Shown here: positions 25,616-34,148 of the stretch, one piece after another
How positions within the stretch are numbered: position 1 is the first letter of the stretch
Layout of the letters: each line of letters opens with the position of its first letter
NCBI GenBank assembly: GCA_030018695.1
Contig: JASEHI010000010.1
Coordinates: 1-50,672, forward strand
From: Anaerolineales bacterium
GTDB lineage: Bacteria > Chloroflexota > Anaerolineae > Anaerolineales > Villigracilaceae
Direction: 5' to 3'
Length of the DNA: 50,672 bases
Notes under the pieces: generated by a model
Seen by the model: the letters and a program-made list of their open reading frames with translations, nothing else
Databases searched by the model: none
Told to the model about the DNA's origin: nothing
Made by a program: the position numbers and the translations under genes

Positions 25616-25867
25616 ATGCTTGTAAGTGTTCAGGGCGTATATAGACATGGCAAGATTGAATTAATGGAACAACCCGCTATGATGCGTGATGAGACTCGCG
25701 TAGTTGTCACATTTCTTGAATCCGGGTTGATTGATTTACGGACGCGTGGGATCAATGAAAAGCAAGCCGCAGAATTGCGCGCGCAACTGGCGACATTCAC
25801 GGAAGATTGGGACAGCCCCGAAATGAGCATCTATGACAACTACGATGCAGCCAAAGCCAAATCATAA
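25616..25867 (+). CDS. Antitoxin-like protein of a MazF/PemK pair
   Basis: An 83-residue protein starting MLVSVQGVYRHGKIELMEQP, a short beta-rich N-terminus resembling DUF104/AbrB-like antitoxins, followed by a helical, acidic C-terminus (EDWDSPEMSIYDNYDAA) suited to wrapping a toxin. GGAGG lies seven bases before the ATG. A TATAAT box at 25568-25573 lies upstream with a poor -35. The 3' end overlaps the PemK-like toxin gene by 35 bp. The antitoxin role follows from arrangement and domain look. Confidence 0.75.
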   Translation: MLVSVQGVYRHGKIELMEQPAMMRDETRVVVTFLESGLIDLRTRGINEKQAAELRAQLATFTEDWDSPEMSIYDNYDAAKAKS

Positions 25868-26210
25868 ACGCGGCGCGGTAATTTTGGTGCTCTTTCCGCA
25901 TTCGGATTTACGTTTTGCCAAAACACGTCCCGCTTTGATTGTCCAAGCGGATGCCCTTCAGACAGGATTGAATCAAGTCATCGTGGCAATGATTACGAGC
26001 AAATCTTTCCGCGCCAATCATCCCAGCCGAGTTCTCATCCGTCTATCCACGCCAGAAGGACAGCACTCTGGTTTACTCACAGACTCGGTAGTGATGACAG
26101 ATAATCTTGCTACGCTTGCAGAAGCCGCGATCGAGCGCGGCATCGGAACGATGCCGATGGCAGATGTGGACAAGGCTCTACGGCACACGTTAGGTCTGCA
26201 TGTCCGGTAA
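25833..26210 (+). CDS. MazF/PemK-family toxin
   Basis: A 125-residue MazF/PemK-like endoribonuclease. The N-terminal strand KRGAVILVLFPHSDLRFAKT leads to RPALIVQ, the conserved region of the fold, then VIVAMITSK and GLLTDSVVMTDNLATL near the C-terminus. The usual GDI(V/I)... start is modified to GAVILVLFP. These toxins cleave mRNA at short motifs. Start is ATG 25833, inside the antitoxin gene; ATG 25845 is an alternative. Confidence 0.85.
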   Translation: MTTTMQPKPNHKRGAVILVLFPHSDLRFAKTRPALIVQADALQTGLNQVIVAMITSKSFRANHPSRVLIRLSTPEGQHSGLLTDSVVMTDNLATLAEAAIERGIGTMPMADVDKALRHTLGLHVR

Positions 26211-26431
26211 GTGCAGACCGAACGCCTTGCGCCAAGCTCAAAACAGGCCTTGCGGCCTTGCGGCTTTCTGGCGCGGGCGGCAAGTTGGGGAAAGAGAAGG
26301 CGGTTACATTTCGGAGCGTGCCGTTGCGGGGGGCTTGAGCGTTCTCTGCCATGCCCTTCCAATCCAAGCATCGCCAGTCAGTCGCAAGGACGGCGTAGCG
26401 GGTTGCACACCCTACAAAACATGGTGCATCT

Positions 26432-26737
26432 ATGATTGAGCAAATACGTGCTAAAATTCAAGCAGGACAATTTGAGTTGTCAAAACACGCTGTTGACCAA
26501 AGCATCCTTCGCCAAATCAGCGTACAGGAATTGCGAGAGGCGATTGCGAATGGTGCGATTATCGAAAACTATCCAGAGGATAAGTATGGTCCGAGTTGTT
26601 TAGTGCTGGGTTTTACGCGGACGGGCAGACCATTGCACATTCAGAGCAGTTATCCTTCTCGCCCGTTGGTCAAAATCGTCACCCTGTATGAAGCAGACCC
26701 AGCCGAATGGATTGATTTCAGAATAAGGAGAACGTGA
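26432..26737 (+). CDS. DUF4258 protein (RelE/MqsR-like toxin candidate)
   Basis: A 101-residue protein with the DUF4258 pattern: FELSKHAVDQSILRQISVQE followed by LREAI, then a beta sheet with GFTRTGRPLHIQS and KIVTLYEADPAEW. DUF4258 proteins share the RelE-like fold and are often encoded directly before a YgiT-type antitoxin, as here (two bases separate the genes). It probably acts as an mRNA interferase-type toxin. A 220-bp spacer upstream (26211-26431) holds no gene I can support. Confidence 0.8.
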   Translation: MIEQIRAKIQAGQFELSKHAVDQSILRQISVQELREAIANGAIIENYPEDKYGPSCLVLGFTRTGRPLHIQSSYPSRPLVKIVTLYEADPAEWIDFRIRRT

Positions 26738-26738
26738 G

Positions 26739-26963
26739 ATGAACACATATCAATGGAAAGAAAAATTGGTGGAACGAAAAGTCAGATACACGCTCGATAT
26801 GAACGGTCAACTTGTTGTAGTTGAGAATGTTCCCGCACGAGTGAATGTAGAAACAGGCGAGCAGTTATTCTCACCCGACACAGTGGAGCGCCTACAAAAG
26901 ATGATCTGGGAACAAAGTAAACCCAAGCGTATGATTCAAGTCCCTGTGTACGAGTACGCCTAA
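26739..26963 (+). CDS. YgiT/MqsA-type antitoxin lacking its zinc cysteines
   Basis: A 74-residue protein whose core (VRYTLDMNGQLVVVENVPAR, V.VETGEQLFSPDTVERLQK) matches the YgiT-type zinc-finger domain found in MqsA-like antitoxins. In the family, the N-terminus has CxxCG and the second site reads VCxxCGE. Here the second site reads VNVETGE and there is no cysteine in the whole protein, so zinc binding is lost. It pairs with the DUF4258 gene just upstream. There is no helix-turn-helix domain, so it may not autoregulate. Confidence 0.75.
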   Translation: MNTYQWKEKLVERKVRYTLDMNGQLVVVENVPARVNVETGEQLFSPDTVERLQKMIWEQSKPKRMIQVPVYEYA

Positions 26964-27003
26964 ACCGAACATGCACGAGCGTATAACACACGCACACCGG
27001 CCA

Positions 27004-27022
27004 CCCTTCGACAAACTCAGGG
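27004..27022 (+). repeat. CCCTTCGACAAACTCAGGG dispersed palindromic repeat
   Basis: Intergenic copy of the element at 15505-15523, with two substitutions. A small hairpin region (GCCATTCTTTGC...GCGAAGGATGG) follows. Confidence 0.8.
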
Positions 27023-27097
27023 CAGTCGCCATTCTTTGCTTTCCGCGAAGGATGGTGTTATTTTGTTCGGAAGCGTGTACAATAAAGTCTAAAGCAT

Positions 27098-27577
27098 ATG
27101 TCTCCCGTTAACAATCTCACCCGCCTGCTCGATTCACATAAAATCCCCTACACGGCTTTCGAGCTTCCCAACGAAAAGCTCGGCGCGACGGAAACGGCGC
27201 GCTTGTTGGGCGTTCCAGCCGGGACTGTCTACAAGACCATCGTGGTGACGCGCCAGAAACCCGGCAAACCGATCCTGGCTGTCATCCCTGGCCCGCACCG
27301 CCTTGACTTGAAGCTTCTGGCGATTGCCTTGAACGAGAAAAAGTTGACCCTGCCCAGCGAGCGCGAGGCCGAGAAATTGACCTCTCTGCAAGCCGGCGGC
27401 ATCTCGCCGCTGGCGTTGCTCAACAAGGGCTTTCAGGTGGTGATTGACGTTTCGGCGCAGAATCAGGCCGAAGTCCACGTGAGCGGCGGGCAGCGCGGGT
27501 TGAACATCCGCCTGCCGATCGCGTCCCTAGCTGGGCTGACGCGGGCGCGCTTCGCCGCGATCAGCCTCCCGGAATAA
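27098..27577 (+). CDS. ybaK: Cys-tRNA(Pro)/Cys-tRNA(Cys) deacylase YbaK
   Basis: A 159-residue YbaK/EbsC-type trans-editing enzyme, which hydrolyses mischarged Cys-tRNA(Pro). The conserved start LDSHKIPYTAFELP, VYKTIVVTRQKPGKP with the active-site lysine, AVIPGPHRLDLKLLA and the GGISPLALLNKGFQV segment (the family's GGxSPxG-type loop) are all present. Length is standard. It stands alone between a repeat-bearing spacer and a GlnQ-type gene. Confidence 0.92.
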   Translation: MSPVNNLTRLLDSHKIPYTAFELPNEKLGATETARLLGVPAGTVYKTIVVTRQKPGKPILAVIPGPHRLDLKLLAIALNEKKLTLPSEREAEKLTSLQAGGISPLALLNKGFQVVIDVSAQNQAEVHVSGGQRGLNIRLPIASLAGLTRARFAAISLPE

Positions 27578-27609
27578 GATTTTCTTTTCTCAAAGCGCCA
27601 ATTTTGTCC

Positions 27610-27615
27610 TATAAT
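27610..27615 (+). promoter_or_regulatory. Probable -10 box for the glnQ-like gene
   Basis: A perfect TATAAT 29 bases before the ATG at 27644; no good -35 at 16-18 bp spacing, so only the -10 is claimed. Confidence 0.4.
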
Positions 27616-27643
27616 ATACCAAAATACCAATCCGGGAGAGATC

Positions 27644-28402
27644 ATGTCTGAACAAACTGCCAGCTCCGAGCCAATCATCGTCTGCCGCGATGTGCAGAAA
27701 TGGTACGGACACTTTCAAGCCCTGAAGGGGATCAGCATGGATGTAGAGAAGGGGGAAGTGATCGTCATCTTCGGCCCGTCCGGGTCGGGGAAGTCCACAT
27801 TCATACGTGCGCTAAACCGCCTGGAGGAACATCAAAAAGGCAAGATCATTATTGACGGCATCGAGCTGACCAATGACATGCGCAACATCGAGAAGATCCG
27901 CATGGAGACCGGCATGGTCTTCCAGCAGTTCAACCTGTTCCCTCACCTGACCGCGATGCAAAACATCACCCTGGCTCCCGTCCAGGTGCGCAAGTGGTCG
28001 AAGCAGAAAGCCGAAGAAGTAGCGATGCAACTGCTCGAGCGAGTGGGCATCCCGGAGCAGGCGCAGAAGTACCCCGGTCATCTTTCAGGCGGTCAGCAGC
28101 AACGGGTGGCGATTGCCCGCGCCCTGGCCATGCAGCCCAAGATCATGCTCTTCGATGAGCCAACCTCGGCCCTCGACCCGGAGATGATCAAGGAAGTGCT
28201 GGATGTGATGATCGAACTGGCGCAATCGGGGATGACCATGCTGGTGGTGACGCACGAAATGGGCTTTGCGCGTGCGGTCGCCGACCGGATGTACTTCTTC
28301 GATGAAGGCTTGATCGTCGAGAGCGGCTCGCCGGATGAGATCTTCCATCATCCGCGAGAAGATCGCACCAAACTCTTCCTCTCACAGATATTGACGCATT
28401 AA
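27644..28402 (+). CDS. glnQ: Polar amino acid ABC transporter ATPase (GlnQ-like)
   Basis: A 252-residue single ABC ATPase of the polar amino acid uptake group. Walker [10 protein letters not shown] is at about 45-53, followed by [16 protein letters not shown] typical of GlnQ/ArtP. It has Q-loop [14 protein letters not shown], signature [15 protein letters not shown], Walker [15 protein letters not shown] and [12 protein letters not shown]. No permease or binding-protein gene is adjacent in the window, so it is an orphan ATPase that must pair with components encoded elsewhere. GGGAGAG precedes the ATG. Confidence 0.92.
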   Translation: MSEQTASSEPIIVCRDVQKWYGHFQALKGISMDVEKGEVIVIFGPSGSGKSTFIRALNRLEEHQKGKIIIDGIELTNDMRNIEKIRMETGMVFQQFNLFPHLTAMQNITLAPVQVRKWSKQKAEEVAMQLLERVGIPEQAQKYPGHLSGGQQQRVAIARALAMQPKIMLFDEPTSALDPEMIKEVLDVMIELAQSGMTMLVVTHEMGFARAVADRMYFFDEGLIVESGSPDEIFHHPREDRTKLFLSQILTH

Positions 28403-28406
28403 GAAC

Positions 28407-28439
28407 AAACCTCCGAGGACTCGCAGACCCCGGAGGTTT
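28407..28439 (+). terminator. Intrinsic terminator between convergent genes
   Basis: AAACCTCCG (28407-28415) pairs with CGGAGGTTT (28431-28439), followed by ATTTC. Because the stem ends in A/T on both sides it can serve the glnQ-like gene and the convergent lipoprotein gene. Confidence 0.75.
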
Positions 28440-28442
28440 ATT

Positions 28443-29273
28443 TCACGAGTCAAACTCCCCGATCTGTTCCCCATTTACCCAGACCGTATAATGCCCGCTC
28501 GCGAAACTGCCAAGCGGGACAGTGGAGTTGAGCGGCGCGAGCACCTGAATACAGATCTGATTGGGATCAGTCACCGAGTACACATCAATGAATATGCGAT
28601 TCTTGGCGTCTGGCGCGCTGACCGCCACGCGCAGGGCGTGGCAAGGCGTGGGCAGACTGCCCTGCAAGAGAAGCGCAATCTGCACCGGGTAACTCTCCAT
28701 GATGAGGATGTCTGTCTCGTCGAGGTAGACCTCGCTGCGCACCAGCACAGCATCGCTGGGCTGGGGTTCGTAGGGCAAGTCGAACGAACTGCTCTCTGGC
28801 AGAGTCACCTCTCCCAATTTCTCACCATTAATCCTGAGGGAGTACGTGCCTGCGGGAAGAGTCTCCAGCGCAATGCCGTCGCTGACCGGGCCAGGGGCGA
28901 TCTTAATGCATGCCTGATTCGGGTCAACCAGCGTGTAGAACTCAAGGTCAATTCGGTTATTGGAATCCGGCCCGCTGATTGCCACGCGGAGGTGGTGGCA
29001 CGCCGTCGGAAGAGTGTACGTGAAGAACACTGTAATCCGCACCGGCAGGCTGCTTGTGGTGGCGATCTGGGCGTTGCTCACCTGTATGGCGTCGCGCTGC
29101 AAAGCCTTATCTCCTGGTTGAGGCGCGTAAGGATTTTGGTCTCTGACGGGCGGCATGGGTTGGTCTGCGGGCGGGCTGATGATGACCGTATCCGGCGGCA
29201 GTTGGGTGATGGGGAGCGGCGAGCAGGCAGGCAGGCTCAGAATAAACAGGGCAGCAAGCATCGTCCGTAGCAT
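28443..29273 (-). CDS. Secreted lipoprotein with duplicated domain
   Basis: A 276-residue lipoprotein of unknown function. The ATG at 29273 is chosen for its AAGGAGG ribosome-binding site and because the signal peptide then reads MLRTMLAALFILSLPACS with lipobox LPAC. After a proline-rich linker come two homologous repeats of about 85 residues, each with LPV(R/Q)I..., P(T)xCHxLRVA(I/V)S, xNRIxxxxY, DPNQxCI and G(H/T)YxxxxNGExxGE. Two conserved cysteines per repeat probably form a disulfide, consistent with an extracellular beta-sandwich. Confidence 0.8.
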   Translation of the reverse strand: MLRTMLAALFILSLPACSPLPITQLPPDTVIISPPADQPMPPVRDQNPYAPQPGDKALQRDAIQVSNAQIATTSSLPVRITVFFTYTLPTACHHLRVAISGPDSNNRIDLEFYTLVDPNQACIKIAPGPVSDGIALETLPAGTYSLRINGEKLGEVTLPESSSFDLPYEPQPSDAVLVRSEVYLDETDILIMESYPVQIALLLQGSLPTPCHALRVAVSAPDAKNRIFIDVYSVTDPNQICIQVLAPLNSTVPLGSFASGHYTVWVNGEQIGEFDS

Positions 29274-29361
29274 GGCAAACCTCCTTAGAAGCGATTTGTC
29301 TCTCAGACGACAACCCCGCGTCATTTGTTCCCTTTCACGCGCCATGCCATCCGCAATCCTC

Positions 29362-30813
29362 TTACCCCTTTACCACCACCACCGGCCGCAACCGCGCCAC
29401 CTTGCGCGCAATCCCGGCCGCCGTGACCGTCTCGACCACTTCATCCACGTCTTTGTAAGCCCGGGGGGCTTCTTCGGCCAGGCCGGACATCGAACCCGCG
29501 CGCACCTTGATCCCACCCTGTTCCAATTCGCGGCGCAGAGCCTCGCCGCGGATTTCGTGTTTGGCTTTCGAGCGCGACATCACCCGTCCCGCGCCGTGGC
29601 AGGAGGAGCCGAACGAGCGCTGCATGGACATTTCCGTACCCGCTAAAACCCACGAGGCGGTGCCCATACTGCCGGGGACAAGCACCGGCTGGCCGGTGGA
29701 TTGATATTCGGGCGGCAGGCCGGGAGATCCGGGACCGAAAGCCCGCGTCGCGCCTTTGCGATGGACACAGACTTTCATGCGTTGACCATCTATCTCGTGC
29801 GTCTCAACATTACCCATATTGTGGGCAATGTCGTAAACCTGGCGCAGTTCCCAGCCTTTCAGCCTGCCGGCAAAGATCTCCTCGAAGGCGCGCCGGGCGG
29901 AATGGGCGAGTAGCTGCCGGTTGGCGAAGGCGAAATTGGCCGCCGCGCGCATCGCGCCCAGGTAGGCCTGTCCCTCGGGCGAATCCATCGGCGCGCAGAC
30001 CAGTTCGCGGTCGGGCAGGACGATCCCGTAACGCCGGACTGCCGCCTGAAGCTCCTGCACGTAATCGGTGCAAACCTGATGCCCCAGCCCGCGCGAGCCG
30101 CAGTGGATTTGCAGCGCCAGGCAGCCGGGGCGTAATCCCATCACCGTCGCGGCCTGTTCAGCGAAGATTTCGTCCACTACATCTACTTCGATGAAATGGT
30201 TACCCGCGCCGAGCGAACCGAGCTGGCTCTGGCCGCGCTTCTTCGCCCGTTCGCTGACTTTGGCTGGATTGGCGCCCTCGAGGCAGCCGCCCTCCTCGGT
30301 CCGGGAAAGATCCGCCTCCGTTGCGTAGCCATTTCTCAAAGCCCAGCGTGAGCCTTCGCGCAGCACGCGTTCCAGTTCGGGGATGTTGACGCGCAGCACC
30401 CCTTCCTGCCCAACGCCGCTGGGGCAGTATTTGTTCAGCAGCGTGGCGAGCGTGTCCAGATGGGGGATGGCGGCCTCGTACTCGATATCCGAGGCCAGCA
30501 GGCGGATCCCACAGTTGATATCATAGCCCACGCCCCCAGGAGAAACCACGCCTTGGGGAAAAGATGTCGCTACCACAGCGCCGATCGGAAAGCCGTAGCC
30601 CTGGTGCATGTCGGGCATGACGACCACCTTGCCGACCAACCCGGGCAGGGTGGCGGCATTGACCGCCTGTTCCAGCGATTTGTCGTCCATGACCTGCTCG
30701 AGCAGCCTTTGTGTGGCAAAGATATGCACCGGCACGCGCATATCTTGACGAAAAGATTGCGGGATTTCCCATTCGTGGTCGGAAATCTTGGTTAAATTCT
30801 GGATGCCAATCAT
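29362..30813 (-). CDS. rtcB: RNA-splicing ligase RtcB
   Basis: A 483-residue RtcB, the GTP- and Mn2+-dependent ligase joining RNA 2',3'-cyclic phosphate (or 3'-phosphate) and 5'-OH ends. All signature segments are visible: [31 protein letters not shown] (metal cysteine), [37 protein letters not shown] and SSCHGAGR with the guanylylated histidine, ending RPVVVVKG. Length is typical for the bacterial form. Archease is encoded just upstream on the same strand, so the pair forms an RNA repair/ligation unit. Confidence 0.97.
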   Translation of the reverse strand: MIGIQNLTKISDHEWEIPQSFRQDMRVPVHIFATQRLLEQVMDDKSLEQAVNAATLPGLVGKVVVMPDMHQGYGFPIGAVVATSFPQGVVSPGGVGYDINCGIRLLASDIEYEAAIPHLDTLATLLNKYCPSGVGQEGVLRVNIPELERVLREGSRWALRNGYATEADLSRTEEGGCLEGANPAKVSERAKKRGQSQLGSLGAGNHFIEVDVVDEIFAEQAATVMGLRPGCLALQIHCGSRGLGHQVCTDYVQELQAAVRRYGIVLPDRELVCAPMDSPEGQAYLGAMRAAANFAFANRQLLAHSARRAFEEIFAGRLKGWELRQVYDIAHNMGNVETHEIDGQRMKVCVHRKGATRAFGPGSPGLPPEYQSTGQPVLVPGSMGTASWVLAGTEMSMQRSFGSSCHGAGRVMSRSKAKHEIRGEALRRELEQGGIKVRAGSMSGLAEEAPRAYKDVDEVVETVTAAGIARKVARLRPVVVVKG

Positions 30814-30828
30814 TTTTCCTCCGGGGAA

Positions 30829-30883
30829 GGAGAACAGAGAGTAGAGAGCAGTACTGTTCTCTAATCTCCGCTCTCTACTCTTT
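30829..30883 (-). repeat. GAGAGTAGA palindromic array between archease and rtcB
   Basis: GAGAACAGAGAGTAGAGAG and CTCTAATCTCCGCTCTCTAC form a long imperfect palindrome. Unit closely similar to the in-frame array inside thrC (20150-20217). Confidence 0.9.
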
Positions 30884-31292
30884 ACACATCAAACACAATC
30901 TCCACCTCGCAGCCTCGCGCCGTCGGCCGTATTTGCAGGTTGTGGTACGTCACTGCCTTGATCGCCTTTATGAGCGATTCCAGCGGAGCGCCATCCATTT
31001 CCACTTTCAACGCTTGAACGTTTGAACGTTTGAACGTTTGAACGTTAAAATGGTCGAAGGCCAGGTTTTCCTGTTCGGCGTAATAGAGCAGTTCCGACAA
31101 AAACGTGACCAGCAGGCTTTCCGCATCCGCGCCTTCGGTTTCGAATGTGCGGGACGTGCGCTGACTTGCTGCCAGCCGCGCGCCCGAGAGCGCGTTCATG
31201 CCCCGCGCCGCTTCCACGAACAGCCCTTCCAGGTCGTCAGCCCAAACGCGCAAGGCGCAATCAGCCGTGTGGGCTATTTCCTCGAAACCCAT
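30882..31292 (-). CDS. Archease, RtcB activator
   Basis: A 136-residue archease, the cofactor that helps RtcB reach multiple turnover by promoting its guanylylation. Conserved features include [20 protein letters not shown] (HTAD with the metal-binding Asp), [43 protein letters not shown] and a C-terminal VEIVFDV. Between AFDHF and KVEMDG the protein reads [13 protein letters not shown], encoded by an AACGTTTG tandem array, where archeases have a variable loop. The gene precedes rtcB on the same strand, separated by another array. Confidence 0.93.
   Translation of the reverse strand: MGFEEIAHTADCALRVWADDLEGLFVEAARGMNALSGARLAASQRTSRTFETEGADAESLLVTFLSELLYYAEQENLAFDHFNVQTFKRSNVQALKVEMDGAPLESLIKAIKAVTYHNLQIRPTARGCEVEIVFDV
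31014..31046 (-). repeat. AACGTTTG tandem array inside the archease gene
   Basis: Four copies of TTGAACG(T), self-complementary at AACGTT, in frame within archease. A related AACGTT-rich array lies inside recJ at 32292-32338. Confidence 0.95.
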
Positions 31293-31308
31293 CTTGATTT
31301 CCCGTCAC

Positions 31309-31743
31309 TCACTGCTTCTCCCTGAACCTGACCGGCTCAAAGAGTTGGGGGGCTGCGACGTAAATGCCGCGTCCGCTCACAGCAATCGTCTCATCTTGGA
31401 GACGAATTTCACCGCTGGCAAAAACCTTGCGGCCTTCCTGTCCAGCGAGATGAGCTTCCACCTTGAACTGCTGTCCCAAAGGCAGCGGGCGGCGGTAGTT
31501 GATCTCCAGGTTGACCGCTGCGACTCTATGTCCGGCCAGCCAGACGACTGCGCCCATCGCCTCGTCGAGGATAGCCGCTGAAGCGCCGCCGTGGGCGTGA
31601 CCGGGCAGCCCTTGCTGGGCCTCAGTCAGGCTGAATTCAGAGAGGATCGTTCCATTCTCGTCCACATACCAGGCGAGACCAATGCTATGCGGATTATCCG
31701 ATCCGCAAACGAAACAGGAGCCGTGTTCGGGTAATTTTCTCAT
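31309..31743 (-). CDS. PaaI-family hotdog thioesterase
   Basis: A 144-residue hotdog-fold protein of the PaaI/acyl-CoA thioesterase group: CFVCGSDNPHSIGLAW (the CxxCG N-terminus often seen in these proteins), LPGHAHGGASAAILDEAMGA with the HGG(A) and catalytic acid, and LEINYRRPLPLGQ. The substrate is some acyl-CoA. Its start overlaps the recJ stop by 4 bp, so the two are cotranscribed, and archease/rtcB follow. Confidence 0.9.
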   Translation of the reverse strand: MRKLPEHGSCFVCGSDNPHSIGLAWYVDENGTILSEFSLTEAQQGLPGHAHGGASAAILDEAMGAVVWLAGHRVAAVNLEINYRRPLPLGQQFKVEAHLAGQEGRKVFASGEIRLQDETIAVSGRGIYVAAPQLFEPVRFREKQ

Positions 31744-34148
31744 CTAAGTTCCTCGACTGTATTGTAATCGATCAGGAGGGTATCCTTATCAGCGCGAGTG
31801 AAAAAGGTGCGAAAGGCGCGGGTCTCAGCCAGGAGAGACTGGATGGCCAGGCTCAATTCTTGTCCCCGCTCGGCCTTCGACAGGTCTTGATTGGCGGCCT
31901 GGTTTCCAATTGACAGTTGCAAATCATCCCCGTCTGCTTCGAAAACGATATTCCCATTCGCAGCCAGCCACTCCAACCCCAGGCGGACGGTGATCTCAGG
32001 TTGGGCGCAGGCAGCCGCCAGTTCGGAGAGGCGCGTCCGCCCGCTTTTTTTGAGGATGGCAAACTTCGCCAGCCCGGCCAGGCGTCGGAGAAAGGCTTCG
32101 GGTGTGTCATCGGTCGGGGAAACGGCGAACAGGTAGACGGTGCGGGGTTTGACGCGCTCGATTGCCGCGCTTAGCAAGTCGCGGCCGGGAGGCGTCGTCC
32201 AGATTGCCAACACGTCTGCGCGTTCCAATTCCAGACGGTCGCGCCCATTGACTTCTTTTTTGTCCGCACCTTCTGCCCAGATTACCGTTTTCACGTTGGA
32301 ACGTTCTAACGTTTCAACCTGTAAACGTGCCAACGTTTCGAGCGGTTTCTCTACGCCGCGATAATCAATCACTTCAATCGCTGGTTTCGTAACCTCAACC
32401 GGTTTTTCTTCGATAAGTCGAAGGTCAACGAACTCCAAGGTGACCTGGCGCGCGCCGCGCCAGTCGCTGGCGCGTAGGGTATAGGCCAGGTCGAACCTTC
32501 CGCCTGCCCGGCTGATGAGATCGGGCAGCTCTTCGCCGCCTCCATTCCACCACAGGACGGTCTGGGCATTTCCGTGTTCATCTTCGACAGTGAGCTTCAG
32601 GTGCTCTTTGTTTCTTCCGATCTCGGCGGCGCTCTTGAGCCTTAGATTGTGTGTCGCCAGGATGAGCTTTTCGTTGCCGGGGCCAAAAGGGGCCAACTGC
32701 TCGATGGACTCTGACAAGGCGAGGTCGAGAGCCGGCAAGTCGAGCCAGCCATCAATTTCAAGCCTCGGTTCGATTGCCTCCCCGCCGGTCATGCCGGCGA
32801 CAGTTTTCGAGATCGCCTTGCGGAAGGCCGGCAATTTTTCGGCCTCCAGCGCGAGACCGGCAGCCATCGGGTGACCACCGTAGTTGAGCAGCATCTCGCG
32901 CTGCGCTGCAATGGCGTCGGTAATGTTGATTCCTTCAATCGAGCGGGCGGAACCTCGCGCCGGCTCATTCGCTGGCGCCGAGAAGAGGATCACGGGGCGA
33001 TGGTAACGGTCCACGAGGTGACTGGCAGCGATGCCGATCACACCGCCCGGCCAGGTTGGATGCGAGAGAACGATGATCGGCTGGGCGAGCAGCGCCGGGT
33101 CGGCGCGTAATTGCGCTTCCGCGGCCAGTGTGACCTGGCGAGTCAGCAGTTGGCGTTGGGCGTTCAACCCTTCCAATTGGGTCGCCAGCAGACGGGCGCG
33201 AGCCGGGTCACGGGTGGTGAACAGTTCGACGGCCGGGTTGGCGTCGCCGAGGCGTCCCAAGGCGTTGAGACGCGGCGCGAGCGTGAATCCGATGTGTTCT
33301 TCGCTGATATTGGCTGGAGTCAGTTCTGCAATTTCCATCATAACTTTGAGGCCCAAACGCTGGGTGGAACGTAAAACATGCAGGCCTTTTTGGACGAGAT
33401 AACGAGCGTCAGCGCGCAAAATGGCCAGGTCGGCCACCAAGCCCATCGCCGATAAATCAAGTAATGAGTGACGAGTATCGAGTAATAAGTGAGAGTCTCC
33501 CATGCCAGACTCTCCGCTCTCTAATAACGCTTCCGCCAGTTTATACGCCACACCTGCCCCAGACAGGCTGGCAAGGGGATGTTCCACAGGTAAAAATTTT
33601 GGATTGACAATCGCAGCCGCTTGCGGCATGGTCGCCGGCAGTTCGTGGTGATCGCTGATGATCACATCCACGCCGCGTGAACGAGCATAATCCACGGCCT
33701 GATGCGCGGTGATACCCGTATCGCAGGTCAGGATGAGCTTCGCGCCAAGCTCGATAATTTCAGCCAGGCGGGGAATGTTGACGCCATGCGACTCTTTTGC
33801 CCGCACGGGAATATGATAGGTCACGTCCGCGCCGAGGGCCTGCAGCGTGGAGACGAGAATGGTCGTCGCCGTCTGGCCGTCCACGTCGAAGTCGCCCCAG
33901 ACACAGATCGGTTCGCGGGCGCGGATGGCAGCCTGGATGCGGTCAAGGGCGACGGGAAGGCCGGGGAGTTGGGTGGCAGGCGTCGGATTGTAATGCTCCG
34001 GGGAGAGAAAGGCGCGGGCGGCCTCGGCGGAGGTGAGTCCGCGTCGAATCAAAGCCTGGCTGACAAGCGGGTGCAGGTCGGGCAGGGGGGCAGGTGACAA
34101 CGAATGCCCTACGGGGGTGCGGGGAGGAGTCGGTTCAATCCAGCGCAT
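31740..34148 (-). CDS. recJ: Single-stranded-DNA-specific exonuclease RecJ
   Basis: An 802-residue RecJ, a 5'-3' ssDNA exonuclease in recombination and mismatch repair. DHH-phosphoesterase motifs are GDFDVDGQTAT (about 85-95), LTCDTGITA, IISDHHELP and LSGAGVAYKLAE. The DHHA1 part has PGGVIGIAASHL and GGHPMAAGLALE, then an OB domain (APFGPGNEKLILA). It is longer than usual at the C-terminus. Two in-frame arrays are visible: about residues 208-230 (GESGMGDSHLLLDTRHSLL) between motifs IV and V, and about 604-619 (LETLARLQVETLERSNVKT). The start overlaps the upstream nuclease stop by one base. Confidence 0.95.
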   Translation of the reverse strand: MRWIEPTPPRTPVGHSLSPAPLPDLHPLVSQALIRRGLTSAEAARAFLSPEHYNPTPATQLPGLPVALDRIQAAIRAREPICVWGDFDVDGQTATTILVSTLQALGADVTYHIPVRAKESHGVNIPRLAEIIELGAKLILTCDTGITAHQAVDYARSRGVDVIISDHHELPATMPQAAAIVNPKFLPVEHPLASLSGAGVAYKLAEALLESGESGMGDSHLLLDTRHSLLDLSAMGLVADLAILRADARYLVQKGLHVLRSTQRLGLKVMMEIAELTPANISEEHIGFTLAPRLNALGRLGDANPAVELFTTRDPARARLLATQLEGLNAQRQLLTRQVTLAAEAQLRADPALLAQPIIVLSHPTWPGGVIGIAASHLVDRYHRPVILFSAPANEPARGSARSIEGINITDAIAAQREMLLNYGGHPMAAGLALEAEKLPAFRKAISKTVAGMTGGEAIEPRLEIDGWLDLPALDLALSESIEQLAPFGPGNEKLILATHNLRLKSAAEIGRNKEHLKLTVEDEHGNAQTVLWWNGGGEELPDLISRAGGRFDLAYTLRASDWRGARQVTLEFVDLRLIEEKPVEVTKPAIEVIDYRGVEKPLETLARLQVETLERSNVKTVIWAEGADKKEVNGRDRLELERADVLAIWTTPPGRDLLSAAIERVKPRTVYLFAVSPTDDTPEAFLRRLAGLAKFAILKKSGRTRLSELAAACAQPEITVRLGLEWLAANGNIVFEADGDDLQLSIGNQAANQDLSKAERGQELSLAIQSLLAETRAFRTFFTRADKDTLLIDYNTVEELR
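32292..32338 (-). repeat. recJ: AACGTT-rich array inside recJ
   Basis: CACGTTGGAACGTTCTAACG followed by TTTCAACCTGTAAACGTGCC and AACGTT; partly self-complementary. Encodes the ARLQVETLERSNVKT stretch in frame. Confidence 0.8.
33460..33527 (-). repeat. recJ: GAGTAATAAGTGA / ACTCTCCGCTCTC array inside recJ
   Basis: Imperfect units (AGTAATGAGTGACGAGTATC, GAGTAATAAGTGAGAGTC) and a partial inverted arm (AGACTCTCCGCTCTCTAAT). It encodes GESGMGDSHLLLDTRHSLL in frame between two conserved RecJ motifs. Confidence 0.8.

Noticed and set aside
26211-26431. Overlapping small frames between the toxin gene and DUF4258 gene
   Set aside because: Two frames are open but neither has a ribosome-binding site or a recognisable protein; treated as spacer.
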